A DNA stretch of 64,000 nt from Rhytidiadelphus loreus (Eukaryota; Streptophyta; Bryopsida; Hypnales; Hylocomiaceae): the NCBI GenBank assembly GCA_947034895.1, contig OX344761.1, positions 38,390,863-38,454,862 on the forward strand. Direction: 5' to 3'. A model generated the notes under the pieces. That model made no database searches and was not told the DNA's origin. It saw only the letters and a list, made by a program, of their open reading frames with translations. This document shows, piece by piece, positions 52,146 through 64,000 of this stretch; the first letter of the stretch is position 1, and each line of letters begins with the position of its first letter. Made by a program: the position numbers and the translations under genes.

Positions 52146-55100
52146 ATGGCAACCGACCTTACCATTTGCACATCAACCGAAGTGGCAGAGAGCGACGAAG
52201 ATCGAGCGAGGATAACACCAAACACTTCCTGTTCCTGCACCCCGCGCTCATCCTCAGCTCCAGCAGCCGAGCCGTCGTCGGACATGTTCTACTCGAATCC
52301 CTGGAGCTCCCAAAATTCTCCCAGGAGTACTGGTAGTCACAGTAGTGCAAATCTTCTTAACCCTGATTCAAAAGCCGTGCCGATTATCACACTGAAAACA
52401 CGCCATCGCTCTGGTAGTGGACGCGACCAAGTGGCTGCGGAAGAGGAGGTTTGGCAACTGAAGCGAGCGCTTCTGGAAAGGGACATGGAGCTTCGGAGAC
52501 GCAAAGTACATGCGGCAAGTGTGGAGGCCGAAAATAGGTAAGGTAACTACACTTGAAGTTTCAAAGTGCTGAAAATAGGTGTTTCTAAAATCAACCCTAA
52601 ATTCTCACTTGGAGTAAGGATAGTGGGAGTACATTTTAGGTTTAAGCAAGAATATGAAAGGGTTGGTTTTAGAAAGGGGTCACTAGTTACATTATACATT
52701 TCTCTATCAATATTTTATAAGTTAGGTGCACTCATCATTGTTATTAATTACAACCAATGATACTTGCTATTATTAAATATAAAGTTTTTTTTTTTATTGG
52801 ATGGTCCTTATTGGCAATTGGAAGAGGATTCCAATAGTCTTTAGTGTGCATTATTTAGACACCATCTAAATAAGTTATGAATTTCAAAGTATTATCCAGA
52901 AGTGTACCCAAAATCAACACTTAATGCTCTCACGGATTTTCATGTTTTGATTGTGTACATCTTGTGTAATCAATATCTAGGGTTTTGTGAGTGGATAATG
53001 TTTGATCTAAATGTAGGTGTCACATTGTGGTCACCGTTGATTATTGGGGTGGACATACCTAAGGGCTAGCTTTGTATCTGAGTTTTACAATGGAATCCTT
53101 CATTTGCTCAAAAATAAATAAATAAAACTTTATTTATCCCACTCATACTATATGTAATCTACCGTGTGCAGTGGTCAGGGTGGATGCCCCCTAAATAATT
53201 AATCAAAATTGAAAAATGTGAATATATAAACTACTTTAAAATAGAGAGATTTGTGTTTTTCCAAAAAAAAATGGTTATCTATGTTTTGAAATACTTTTTG
53301 TTGATCTTGACCACCATGTATAGCATTGAAATTTGTACATGTTGAAATGTTAATATATTGTGATTTTTTAACACATTTTGTGGGAAGTGACACAAATTTT
53401 GTCGCAAAGCTAAAAGTGTAAATTGGTTTATGTGTATGTTCTACTTTAGTGTAGTTTTGGCAATCTAATGCCTTTTCATTTGAATATTGTCATTGCCCTA
53501 ATGCTATTGGGGTATGGCAATCTTTAGAAAATTGGTTGCAGGTATCAATACTTTCTTATAGAAATGCAAATTGAATTAGATAATCTTTGAAAGTCAAGAG
53601 GTTAAAGAAGGTCAACAAACATAATGTCAAAGTTATATCTTTGAATCTTAAGCATTTAAATGTGAACATTTGGTTGATTAAAGGATTGTGTTGAATAAAA
53701 GGCTATATATTGGATAATATTAGTGTCGTCTAAACTAAATCAATATCATCAATTTTAAAAATTTGCAATTCTCTCAAAAAGAATGTGGAGAGAATGGGGT
53801 TATAACTCTAAACCACCCTATAGCTATTTTCAATTGTTGTACCACATATAAGAATTGAATTGAGATTAACATTGATTGTGCGTGGTGAAAATCTTCATAG
53901 GAAATTGGCAAAAGACATTGAACATGTTGTAGGAGCAACGGAGGACCCCAATTCAAATCGGCAAGGGGCTCACATGGAGAGCCCTCACAAACTACACGCT
54001 AAACTAGCAAGTACGGATACTCTTGCAAAGGTCTTGGGAGGGAGGGAGGGATTGAAGACCTATAATGTAGTAAGTCCACACGAAAAAGAGAAATGAAATT
54101 TGTTGTCTTAAATATACCTCTCCCATATTCACCTCATCAATAGCAAATCAATATAGATCTATACTTCCTACTTATAATCTTTGTCAAAGTGAAGTTTATT
54201 ATTGTCCCACTTTCTCTACAAATTGGACTCCTCCTACTCTCTGTAGAGTGCAAAAATATCTATTATAATAACATATGCCCAAGGTTAAGTGGGGCCTAAC
54301 CTCGTTTTTTATATTTCAATTACTTTGGGATCATGCAAAACATGACATTTTTTAGAATATGAAAGTGTTTGTATCCATGGATATAAGTAAATCATCCAAA
54401 GCGTAGATGAAAGTTGGTTTAATCATCTAATGGTATACATAATATTCATATTCATATATATTAGAGGGGTTACTACACAATGGCCTTCCTATAGGCTATA
54501 TCACCCCCAAAATACAGTAATACTATAAAAGGCTCTTCCCAATAGTTTTGACTCACTTTTTCAAGTAAGGGACTACATAAACTTCTTCATAGTAAGAAAT
54601 ACTCACCCAAAAGTGACACTACCCATTTTGTGTCACCTATACTTGAACCATGAATGGCTCATCCAAAATCACCGAGAGCTCTCAAGAGCAACCAATGGAA
54701 GTTGAAAGTTCTTTGAGGCAATCAACGGGAGTTGAAACATGTCTTGCTCAAGGGTGGTTGTTTAAGGGGAGCCAAGTAACAAGAGTAGGTCCCCTATGCT
54801 TTCAACTTTGAAATTTTTCATTACAAGTGTTAAAGAAAACTATGAAATTAGTAGGGTTGGTTTTTTCTCAAGGATCCTAACATCCTTACAATTAAAAAAA
54901 CACATTTGAACTACCTACCTAGTATATGGAGAAAAAGTGACATTTTAGGGTATTTCTACTTTATTTTTCAACAATGCAAATGAACTCCCCCTCTTTGATC
55001 TTGAGCTAAAATGAAACTCTCATGATCTCATCAATTCTTTTTATCTTCTTGGAGTAGACAAAAAAAACTATTAACCATGGAATGACGTAGCCGAGGGTTG

Positions 55101-58100
55101 CTATTATGTGATCTTAGAGGCATTAGCCTACAAGTTTAGAAGACTATATCCTTGCATTATAGGTGTCTATATTATAGGAACCTTCCATAATCATAGTGTA
55201 CCTAAGTTATAGATACCTATATTATAGGTGTTTATATTATAAACATCTTCAATGGTTGTAAGATATATACTCATACATATGCTCAAGGCTCACATGCTTG
55301 CATTTCCATGCTCACATATTAGTTTCATTAGACAATTGGGGGGGTAACCTCTAATGCAAGTTGCCCATGTTCATACAATGACAATACTAAGAGGACGTAG
55401 ATATACAAGTGATGTTTGTTATAGCATAGCGTGTTGTATGGGGCTATTTTTTTTAGCATCTTACAAAGAACGATATTAGGAGACACGTTATGACATTTGC
55501 ATAATTTTTGAGTAAGCAAAAAATTGTAAAAAAAAATTCATGTATTCAACCTTACACCAAAAGGAATACAGAAACAATAGACCACATTGTGGTTCCTACC
55601 TGCATTAACTTAGGGGTTAAGTTAAGTACTGTATCTCCATGGTCGGTCATGCTTTTTGTTTTTGATTTTTTTAAATGTTTTTCCCCCTATTTGGCAGGTA
55701 TGAAGTTGATGTTGGAGGAAGCTTACAACACCTGTGAGCTGCAATCCATTGAACTGTACAATCTGCGGCGAGATGTCGGCCTCACTCACGCTCGTGTAAC
55801 AACCTAACCTAATCTAACCTCCTCCCTCCTTTTTCAACTTAAATTACTCTAATCTATTCTCTCTTGATTACTTAATACCCAATGTTGTGCCCATGATCTA
55901 AGGATATGGATTGCATGTTCCGTCTTGGATTGTGTCTGCACTTCTTCCTCCCAATTGAAAAAAAGTCAAAAGCCACAACCACCCCCGTTTTGTACATTGC
56001 GTCGTACCTTGGGTGCGTTAAAAAAAAATTTCATCCTAACTTTATGTTTCAGCTTATTAGCTTAGCATAGGGTAAGGTAAAAAGGTGTGGCCATACAATA
56101 GCGTGTTGACACTAGCACACTTGGGGGTGATGGATGGGACGGGATGGGACGGACGGGACTGACAAATGCAGGAGCTCGAGGTGGAAAGGAATGTGTATGC
56201 AGCGGAAGTGCGGCGGCTGCAAGAAGTGGTTAAAAAACTCAAGGTGGCAAATGGGCGAGTTGGACATGAGAGTCATATGGTGTGCCGGCTCAAGGCGAAG
56301 AACCATCATCTGGAGGTCATGAACCTGAGGTTGTCAAGTTGCCTATCGGCTAGCTTAAGCCAAGTAAGTTAAAAGTTAAAATCAAAGATTTGAGATGGGG
56401 CGGGATCGTGAGCAAAATTAAATTCACTTCACTTGGTCTCTTTGCTTGTTTAATAAGTGGGTGAATTATTTATACCTTGGATTTCATTACATCCCCATAT
56501 GAATATATATTTATTTTTTCTGAACACATAACATTATTTACCAATGAGGTAGAGGGGCCCTTTGGGAACTGTTGAAAATGAGACCACTATAGTGAAACAA
56601 AATTGTCTTATTGATGACTCTTCACTCACTTAATAAATGAGTGAATTATAAGACTTCTTCATTACCCCCTATTAATTTTTATTTTATTTTAATATTTATT
56701 TACTGAACACACAATATTGTTTATCAATGAGGTAGAAGGGCCCTTTCACATCCTTGAAAAGAGGCCCCCTACAGTGTACAACATTGTCTTGGTGATTAGT
56801 TCCTCATTCACTCAATAAGTGAGTGAATTGTAATACTTTTTCATTACAATCACATAAGTATATTTTTTACTAAACAAGTAACGTTGTTTACTAATGAGGT
56901 AGGGGGCCTTTTCACATCCTTGAAAAAAGGTCCCCTAAGGTGAACAAAATTGTATTATCCATGGCTCCTCACTCACTTGATAAGTGAGTGAATTGTAAGA
57001 CTTTTTCATCATCCCCGATATGTAAATTATAACTAAATATATATAACATTGTTGACTAATAAGGCAAGGGTCTCTTTTGCATCCTTAAAAAGGAAATCCC
57101 CACAATGAACAAAATTGTCTTATTGATGAATCTTTAGCCAACCCAATCCTGTAATTAATTGAAAGTCTCTCCCATACATAAAGAGAGGCATAATACCTTT
57201 CCAACGTGGAGAAGACCAATATATGGTTATAAAATGTTATGACATGTTGGATTACATCTATATAGTATTAACAATTGTATTCCATATCTCACATTTTATA
57301 TATAGTGCATGTAACCATATGGTGTACCGTAACAATGTTCCCAATAGCACATCCATATTCTTTGTATCATACCAATATATGTTCCTTATGTCATACATGT
57401 AGCAAACTTTTGGGGGGGGGGGGGGTTGGGGGGTGGATGGGTGAATCTGAATTGGTGTGTGTGTTTAATTGATAAAATTTGTGTGTGTGTTTAATTGATA
57501 AAATTTGTCTGTCTGTTTAATTGATAAAATTTGTGTGTGTGTTTAATTGATAAAATTTGTCTATCTGTTTAATTGATAAAATTTGTCTATCTGTTTAATT
57601 GATAAAATTTGTGTGTGTGTTTAATTGATAAAATTTGTGTGTCTGTTCTTTTGGATGGGATAGTCAACTAAGTTTAACTTGTATCTCCATAAAACCAAAA
57701 TTTAGATTTTCAATATTTTAATGATTTATGTGATTTGACTTCAAACTACAAGCACTTAGGTCTTGACTATAGTAAAGAATTTATTTCAAATTTGTTATAT
57801 ATATCGTATGTAAAAGTAATAAAATAAAAAATCCAAACGGTCCATTCTAAACTTTCTTCATGTGAGAGGAGTCTCATGGCACGAGTGGATACCCTATGGG
57901 ATATTTTTAATTGAAAATTCATAAACTATTGTGTGAGTGTCAACAAATTTACAAAACAATTTTGTTTGGATTTCTCTCAAAGAAGCAAGCATTGTCACTA
58001 AGCAAATCATTATTTAGACCGCCCTCCTAGCAGGATTGCAATTCTATGAGCATATGAGTGTGAGCTTATGAGCATATATTTTTCATAGATTCCATTTAAA

Positions 58101-61100
58101 AAATTTGGTCAAATTTTATTATTTATGGTACTTATTATCATGGACCTATTTCTATGGACCTATTACCGTGGTCCCTTGAACAATCTTGATGTGCTAGTTA
58201 CTGAAGTTCAATAGATTTTAAGAAGAAAAAAATTGGTGATTAATTAGGATTTGTTTAAAATTGATTAAGGATGTTCCATCAAGATTTTGATTTTTATAAA
58301 CACTCCTTTTTATTTCTGGGTACCTCTTGGTGAATTCCCTAGAGGCTGGAAAAAAATTATTTTTTTCTTTTCTTTATTTATTTTTCCATAGTTAAGGTTA
58401 CGTCTTCGAGCTGAGAGGTAACCAACAACGAGAGGGGAGTGATTATAATCTCAATGGAAGAACCTCAATTAATTTCAAATGAATCATAATTAATAATCCA
58501 ATGAAGTTCAATAAGTAACACATCAAGATGACAAGTGCTTGATCCTCCTCTTGGTGCCAAGAGGTACCAAGCAACGAGAGGGGAGTGATTAACCAAATGA
58601 CCTTCTAATCAAAGATGAAGGAGTTGAATCCCTAGAAGGTCCCACAAGAGGACAATGGTCAACTAATCAACAATTTGGTATAATAAAGCTCACTTCATAC
58701 AAAAATAATCCCTATCAACCAAATATTTTATTCCAAAATCTTAACAAGTCCAATTATTAGCACATCAAGAGAGAAGTATAGGTAGCCTTGTTGATTCTGA
58801 GAGGACCTACGCTACTACAAAATAGTGATCAACAAAAATGAAATTTGGTGCAGCTAAGCTCTTTCCACATATACTAAATTTTTATTAACAATTTTTTTCT
58901 TTCTAAAATCGAAACAAGTGTTGGTACCTTTCCATTGCTCATGAGAAGATCTATGATGCTACAAAACAATGATCAACCAAAATAAAATTTACTATGATAA
59001 AGATCATTAGATATAAAAATAATTCTTATCAACAATTTTTTTTTCTAAAATCTAAACAAGTCCAACCATGGTACATCAAGAGAATATTATTGGTGCCTTT
59101 CCATGAGCTTAGAGAAGATCCACATTGTCCTATAGCATAGTGATTAATCAATATTTTATATAAACTTATTTCTATCTCCATCCATCTTTCATATCAATTA
59201 AGCTCATTATTTTCATAATGTATAATTCTAATATTTTAGACAACACTAAAAATTATAATTTTCATCTAAATTCTACATAACCATGGTGATAGGTCCACGG
59301 TAATAGGTATGTGGTAATAGGTGCAAAAATTTACTAAAAATAGTAAGATTTGATTAAAATTTCTAGACAAAATCTATGTTTAGGAATATTATTAAATTTT
59401 CTAGTGCTTCTTCAAATTTTTGAGCTCACTGCTCACGTAATCCCTGCTCACCGCTCATAGGCTCATGCTCACTCACTCATAGAATAGCACCACTGATTCA
59501 CCTAGTAGAAATAACCAAAAGTGGTACTTTTGGTTGCTTCTACCTAAACTAGGGTTGTGGTTGATAAGTTTACAATCTAATACCAAAGTACATCTTAGAC
59601 CTTAGTTTGTAGTATGATGTACGCTAATCATAGTTATATAAATTTGCGTGCGTCAATCATTAGTGTTGGATAATTTTTATCTTAATATACTACAAATCTT
59701 AATCACATTACACATAATTAACCCCTAAAGTCTCAAGGCCATTTTTTTTTGGTCAAAAACCACTCTAAAGTGCCATTTCTACTACATTTGTCAAAAAAAC
59801 AAAAGAAATACTTTTTTGGGAACTGAACCATAGGATCTTGAACTTTACTTGTTTGAGATTATGTGGTAAAATTTTCATGAAATTTGACCGTACAAATTGA
59901 GAGATATGAGCATTCAAGGTTGGAAAAACAAGTTTTTTTGAACACTAGACTGCAATTTTAGATGGCTTTGATCTCTATTTGTGGAAAAAATGGTCACTAT
60001 GGAATTTGAATTTAAAATTTATTGTGTTGAATAATTGAGTTGGGAATCTAGGAAAAATATTTCAAAAAATAAAAACTTGATTTTCATGCTTAAAAAAATT
60101 GTCAAGTAGAAGTAGGACCAAGATTGAAAGAGAAACTAAATTGTTAATAGCTCTTAGATAGGATTGAAATACAATAATCCCAATGGTGAGATTGTTCTAG
60201 CAAGCAAACTTAACTTTTTCAGAAATTTCTTTTGAAAAAATTTGATAATTGCATTTTGAAATGAATCCTATAAGTTATTTTTTCAAAAAGATGCTTAGAT
60301 TGTCTGAAAAATAAGATTGTTCATAACTTTCACATCATTAATCAAAATGGAATGAATCAAAGCTTCAGATGTAGACAAAAACATAATCCTTGAGAGAAAA
60401 AAAATTATTAATTATTTTGAATTTTTGCAATATTTTTTGTGCTGCCCACCAAGTTCATTTCTAAGCTTTTTGTGGTATAACTTCTGCTTCCGGGCATCGA
60501 TTGAAATAAAAATTATATTCCCACAAAGCTTATCAACTTTTCTGTCTTCAAAAAAAGTTTCAAAAAATCAGGGTAAAATTTCAGCTCATAGGAACCTGCC
60601 CAAATTCCAAATTGTCCCCTGAGGGGACAATGGGACTTTAGGGGTTAAGACCATTTTTTAGTGTGGATAAAATATTGTTTCTTTGCTAAACAGACCCCTA
60701 CAACTCCAAGGACGCCGAGGACGCCGAGGACCCAACAACCTCGACGTGATGCATTGGTCCGGAGTCCTTTTGGTGGTTTTGATTATATCCAACAACAACA
60801 GGTATGTTGCTACACTCAACCCTTCCTAAGTGGTGAACATTTTCTTACAGCATATTTACTATACTAAATAGTAAAATTTTCTTATAGCATATTTTACTAT
60901 TTAATGTTATGTTTTTACAACTATATTTAGTGATTTACAATCCCCTTAATAATTTTAGAAAATATTTTTTTCTCGACAGTTTGTGAATATATCCCAATTC
61001 TTCACATGGAGGCCGGTCCCTAAGGGGGATTTAACTTATAGATTCTATTGTTTGACTGAGCAGGAAAATGCTTTTAGCAACAGGTCCCCAGCAGCCTGCT

Positions 61101-61111
61101 TGCCAAGATGA
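52146..61111 (+). CDS. Unrecognised coiled-coil protein gene, five exons found, one phase break
   Basis: Exons seen: 52146-52537, 55698-55795, 56172-56363, 60694-60801 and 61064-61111 (stop TGA). All have good GT-AG borders, and exons 2 to 5 join in phase. Exon 1 encodes a Ser/Pro-rich N-terminus (about residues 1-95), then a charged helix (EEEVWQLKRALLERDMELRR, 98-117). Exons 2-3 continue as predicted coiled coil (LEEAYNTCELQSIELYNLRR; ELEVERNVYAAEVRRLQEVV). Exon 4 is basic with TPRTPRTPRTQQPRR and FGGFDYIQQQQ; exon 5 adds 15 residues ending ACLPR. Exon 1 ends with two codon bases, but exon 2 needs one before it, so either an intervening exon of 3n+2 bases lies in the 3160-bp intron or the gene is frameshifted. 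Spliced directly, translation stops 13 codons into exon 2. I know no family for it. It may be a cytoskeletal or nuclear scaffold; that is a guess from shape only. Confidence 0.6.
52538..55697 (+). other. Intron 1 of the coiled-coil gene, or two introns with a missed exon
   Basis: 3160 bp, mostly AT-rich, with a good donor GTAAGG and acceptor TTGGCAG. An open frame at 53860-54096 (78 residues) shows no known domain. One acceptor-like site (53542) opens a frame YQYFLIEMQIELDNL in the right phase, but no donor precedes its stop. A relative of the 34001 element lies at 55105-55320. Confidence 0.5.
55105..55320. mobile_element. Relative of the TGAGCC-ended element
   Basis: Contains 'gcattataggtgtctatattatag' type units and a right end GGCTCACATGCTTGC... 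'gctcacatattag', matching 34001-34443 in order. The left end is decayed. Confidence 0.55.
56427..57200. repeat. Tandem array of a roughly 180-bp unit in intron 3
   Basis: Four units share 'aataagtgagtgaatt', 'taacattgtttactaatgag' and 'aacaaaattgtcttattgat', with unit marks near 56461, 56641, 56823 and 56992. The last unit runs on into 'ttgaaagtctctccca...agaggcataatacctt', which is found again at 63755-63798. Confidence 0.85.
57411..57432. repeat. G-rich homopolymer run
   Basis: A run of about 14 G followed by GGTTGGGGGG in intron 3, a potential G-quadruplex on the sense strand of the gene. Confidence 0.85.
57455..57646. repeat. 26-bp minisatellite, seven copies
   Basis: The unit TTTAATTGATAAAATTTG plus eight GT/CT/AT-variable bases repeats exactly every 26 bases (57465, 57491, 57517, 57543, 57569, 57595, 57621). 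Only the variable part differs (GTGTGTGT, TCTGTCTG, TCTATCTG). Confidence 0.95.
58041..59490. mobile_element. Fold-back element with long inverted ends and internal tandem array
   Basis: The end ATTCTATGAGCATATGAG (about 58041) is complementary to the right end near 59450-59487 (CTCATAGAAT at the edge). The inverted arms extend roughly 130 and 200 bases, including CCTATTACCGTGG (58159-58171) against 'ccacggtaatagg' (59294-59306). The subterminal part is dense in GAGC/GCTC motifs. The interior (58380-59160) has degenerate roughly 150-bp units marked by 'aacaagtcca' and 'acatcaagagag'. No protein is encoded. Confidence 0.65.
59718..60648 (-). mobile_element. TTAA-flanked DNA element, 931 bp, in intron 3
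   Basis: Edges are TTAACCCCTAAAGTCTC and GGGACTTTAGGGGTTAA; on the minus strand it is collinear with the 48401 copy. The subterminal palindrome TTGTCCCCTGAGGGGACAA (60613-60631) is complete. Its right edge lies only 45 bases before exon 4 of the coiled-coil gene. It has no coding capacity. Confidence 0.78.
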
Positions 61112-61270
61112 GAGTTAATTAAAGCTGGCCTAACTAGCTATGTCTTGAAGGTACAATGTTTGGTGACCCTTTTGCAAATCAATTTCATTTTTTTCCCCCT
61201 TGTTACATGTTCAATGATAAAGATAAATAAAAAAATAAAAGTCTCCAACACAATTGATCAATAATCTTCT

Positions 61271-61525
61271 ACAACCTTATCCCCAAAAGGACCAAATTTT
61301 TTTTTTTTGGCAATATAACAATTTTTGGTAACTCATTACGAATTTTTTATATTTAAAAAAAAAATCACACAATATGTGCCTGAGGAGTAGCTCTACAAGG
61401 CCCAACAATTTTCATAAATTTTGACTTTATGGTTAAAAAGTTATTGCATGATATGTAGTTTTCATTGCATGGTGGGCAATCCGGGCAGTAAAAAAAAACT
61501 TTTTTGAAAATCACTTTAAAAACAA
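61271..61525 (+). mobile_element. Left-end fragment of the TTAA family (24006 subfamily)
   Basis: Starts TTATCCCCAAAAGGACCAAA and matches the first 230 bases of the 24006 copy in order ('ttttggcaatata', 'gtgcctgaggagtagct', 'ggtgggcaatccgg'). No right end was found nearby. Confidence 0.6.
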
Positions 61526-63365
61526 CAACAAAACTTTACTTTAAAATCCGGATAATTCTCAACCAAGGTGGAAACACACAAAATAGCATCCTCCCTTAAA
61601 ACCACTACATCATGACTCTCTATACATCTTCAGAATCAACATATCACCTATTATGATGTTGAAGAAACAAATTTCAGAATCTCTACCAAAAAGAAAAACT
61701 TTGATCCTTCATAACTTTCAGATATGATATCCAAATGCCACCTTCTTTGATGCGTTGGAACCTCCTCTCACTTTCCAACAAGAAAATCAATGAAAACTCA
61801 AACCAGTCTAATAATAGAAAGTCTAATAATAGTAACTAGGCAACAGTAGCCCCCCTTCTCCCAAAAAAGTGGCGGTTTGGGGGGGGTACCCACCTTTTTA
61901 CGTTATGTCATGTCTGTTTGCTCAACTGCATGCCTGGCACTGGTCATGATGAAACTCACGTCAAGTTATTACAAGCCACAGCATGACCGACTCCTTTAGC
62001 TTGAGAAAAACTGAATGCTAAAGTTAAAGTCTAAAAAAAAGTCTTTTTTGGAATTAAAATTTAAAAAGTATTTTTTGGAACTTGTCCGAGAAAAGATTTT
62101 GTTACTCATGCCCAGCATGTGAGACTGTGTCGCTGAGTGGCAACCTCTGTCGTGCTGCAACCCCCGGACCCCCAGAGGTGAGGCGAGGGGGTGTTTCCAG
62201 GAAGAATTGTGGGGGGAGTTACTGAATTTGGCGAAAGCAGGACATGTCAAACTGACCTGGCGAAATCGTGTTGCGATTTTATTCCAACTTTTGATTCAGC
62301 TTTTGGAACTTCCGTCTTTAATTTGGAGTTGAATGCCCCAGCTACTCAAAAAGGTTGTGGCCCATGCACACTAGGCCATGCACTCACTCGGCCATTATTC
62401 ACCGACCCAGAAGAAAACAAAAAAATGGTGGGGTTTATTTAGGGGTTGTCACACCAGGGAATTTTTTTGGAGCGAGTTTTCGCTAAAAAGAGATGCAAAA
62501 CTTCTTGTAACGAATATTTGGGAAGATATATATTTTTTTCAGTAGATGGAATTGCTAAATTGCTAAGTAGCAAATCTTGGGATGGTATCACTCTGTTTTG
62601 GATGAATGTACACTTTTTCATCCATTTCTATAGATGCAAATAGCTTCATCACTTAGTGAATATTGCTTTTTGTAGTGCCCAAAATAAATGGAAAAAAACC
62701 CATGTGTTACACTTTCTTCACTCCATTCTCAATCTTCAAAGAATGGAGATGTAATACTCTCTCATTGGCTCTCCTTGGTTTGCGGAGATCCCATTTTTTG
62801 AATATTAAAAATGACCATTCTTCTCCCCTTGAAGTGAAAAATGGACATGAAGAAGATTTTGTGAGTGAAGATTTCATCTTTAGCATGCCACAACTTCTCA
62901 TTTTGCGTGTTGTGTTCATCTCAATCACTACAATACTTCACCAACATTGACATGCACATGTGGTGTTAGAAGTAGAATTGACACTAGGGAGACTATCTGT
63001 CTAGAAAAATTACAGCATCGATCCTCTTCTACAAGTGAACACAAAAGGAGGTTCACGCCTTTTTCATGCTAAATGGATCCCTATTGACTTCTCTTTTCAC
63101 TCTACAACTTCTCATTCTTTATACAAATTTGCTTTTTGGTAAAGTTGTGACAATCCCTATTGTTTATTGGACCCTAATGATCGAAATTTGAAAATTTTGA
63201 ATTCATATATTGTACATGAAGGTCTAATCTAGCACTCAGGTGTAGAAATTGAATTTCCACATCAGACTTACGTCAAACTCACAAGGGCTCACGTCCCCTC
63301 ACATCAATTGCAAAATGACATGTGGCCCTTTTATTTCACAAAAATGATTTAATTATTTCCAAATC
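61526..63365. other. Mixed AT-rich and moderately GC-rich DNA, no gene recognised
   Basis: A GC-richer patch at 62080-62440 has overlapping open frames on both strands without a known domain. It begins after a short duplication of 'aaaagtctttttt' and 'aagtattttttgg'. It may be an LTR or transposon remnant. The frame at 62663-62950 is not recognised either. Confidence 0.35.
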
Positions 63366-63369
63366 TGAC

Positions 63370-63800
63370 TTTCACATACAGTATGGAATCACTCATAATA
63401 TATTGTTTTACCAATGAAGCAAGGGGGCCCTTTTGACCAAGTGAATTGATCCCCCTCATGGCCTCGCATTTTTCCTTTTGGAAAAAACATTGGGATGTTT
63501 TTTTACAACACAGGGTAAGATTTGGAAATTCAAGTCTGTATTTGCAATTAGAGGTCCCAGATTAGAAAAGAAAGGTGAAGAAAGGCAAAAAGAGCACAAA
63601 ACAAAAGAAGAGGCAATTTTTACATTTAGCCTTTGTTGGAGCAATGGGGGATCCCCTTGTAATCCCTCCTTTTGTATTCTTGAAAAAGGGTATCCCCACA
63701 ATGAACAACATTGTCTTATTAATGGCTTTGCCTTCAGCCAACCTCAATCCATGCATTGATTGAAAGTCTCTCCCAAGCATGTGGAGAGGCATAATACCTT
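63370..63800. repeat. Dispersed copy of the intron-3 repeat unit
   Basis: 'aatatattgttttaccaatgaag', 'gggggcccttttgacc', 'ccccacaatgaacaac' and 'agccaacctcaatcc...tctctccca' occur in the same order as in the 56427-57200 array, but with a longer insert between them. Confidence 0.6.
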
Positions 63801-63807
63801 CCTAGTG

Positions 63808-64000
63808 GAGTGCTAGCATGTGAGCATAGAATCTATGAACTCATGAGCCTAGGACTTTATATTATAGACACCTTCTATGGTTATAATTGTCTATGTTATA
63901 GAAACCTATATTATAAACTCTTTTTATGTTATAGTGTACCTATGTCATAGATACATATATATAATATAAACACCTTCAAACGATTGTAGGTGCATACCTA
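63808..64000. mobile_element. TGAGCC-ended element, cut by the window end
   Basis: Starts GCTAGCATGTGAGCATAG and continues with 'catgagcctagg', 'tatattatagacaccttctatgg' and 'tatattataaac', the layout of 34001-34443. Its right end would lie beyond the window. Confidence 0.6.

Overview
The window looks like a gene-poor, strongly AT-rich stretch of a land-plant nuclear genome. The evidence is a SKIP11-type F-box/kelch gene of the plant family, a spliced Y14 (RBM8A) gene, and plant telo-boxes (AAACCCTA) in all three gene leaders. The rest is old, eroded non-coding repeat DNA. The exact lineage cannot be told from sequence alone. Genes are GC-rich islands in a background that appears well below 40% GC, and in the repeat family where this can be checked the AT-richness is at least partly due to CpG decay.

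Layout. 1-9.3 kb: AT-rich repeat relics, including an eroded TTAA-flanked element (3171-4063) and a 457-bp Tourist-like MITE with TAA duplications (5665-6121). 9.3-12.1 kb: the exon-junction-complex gene Y14 on the minus strand, four coding exons, with a nested inverted repeat in intron 1. 12.1-26 kb: mostly anonymous AT-rich DNA, a GC-rich island without a recognisable gene at 17.9-19.1 kb, and two back-to-back TTAA elements at 22.9-25.0 kb. 26.1-30.5 kb: an F-box/kelch gene on the minus strand with a probable long 3' transcribed region, directly followed by a roughly 97-bp tandem array. 31.4-50.7 kb: tandem arrays (37.4-39.1, 45.5-46.0 and 49.5-49.9 kb), hairpin elements and several TTAA elements. 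50.8-61.1 kb: an unrecognised coiled-coil protein gene on the plus strand, with a repeat-built 5' leader, a G-box/telo-box promoter cluster and long introns full of repeats. 61.1-64 kb: repeat relics.

The main find is a family of roughly 0.9-1.0 kb non-coding elements bounded by TTAA and CCCCTAAAG/CTTTAGGGG inverted ends, at least nine copies in this window. One copy (48401-49343) lies next to a paralogous empty site, 49366-49420. That site shows directly that the target is a single TTAA duplicated on insertion. This is the signature of piggyBac-type (or possibly Sola3-type) transposition, and no transposase is encoded here. No rRNA, tRNA or CRISPR was recognised, and no retrotransposon coding domain.

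The three genes are functionally unrelated as far as can be seen: mRNA splicing and surveillance (Y14), probable ubiquitin-ligase substrate recognition (F-box/kelch), and an unknown coiled-coil protein.
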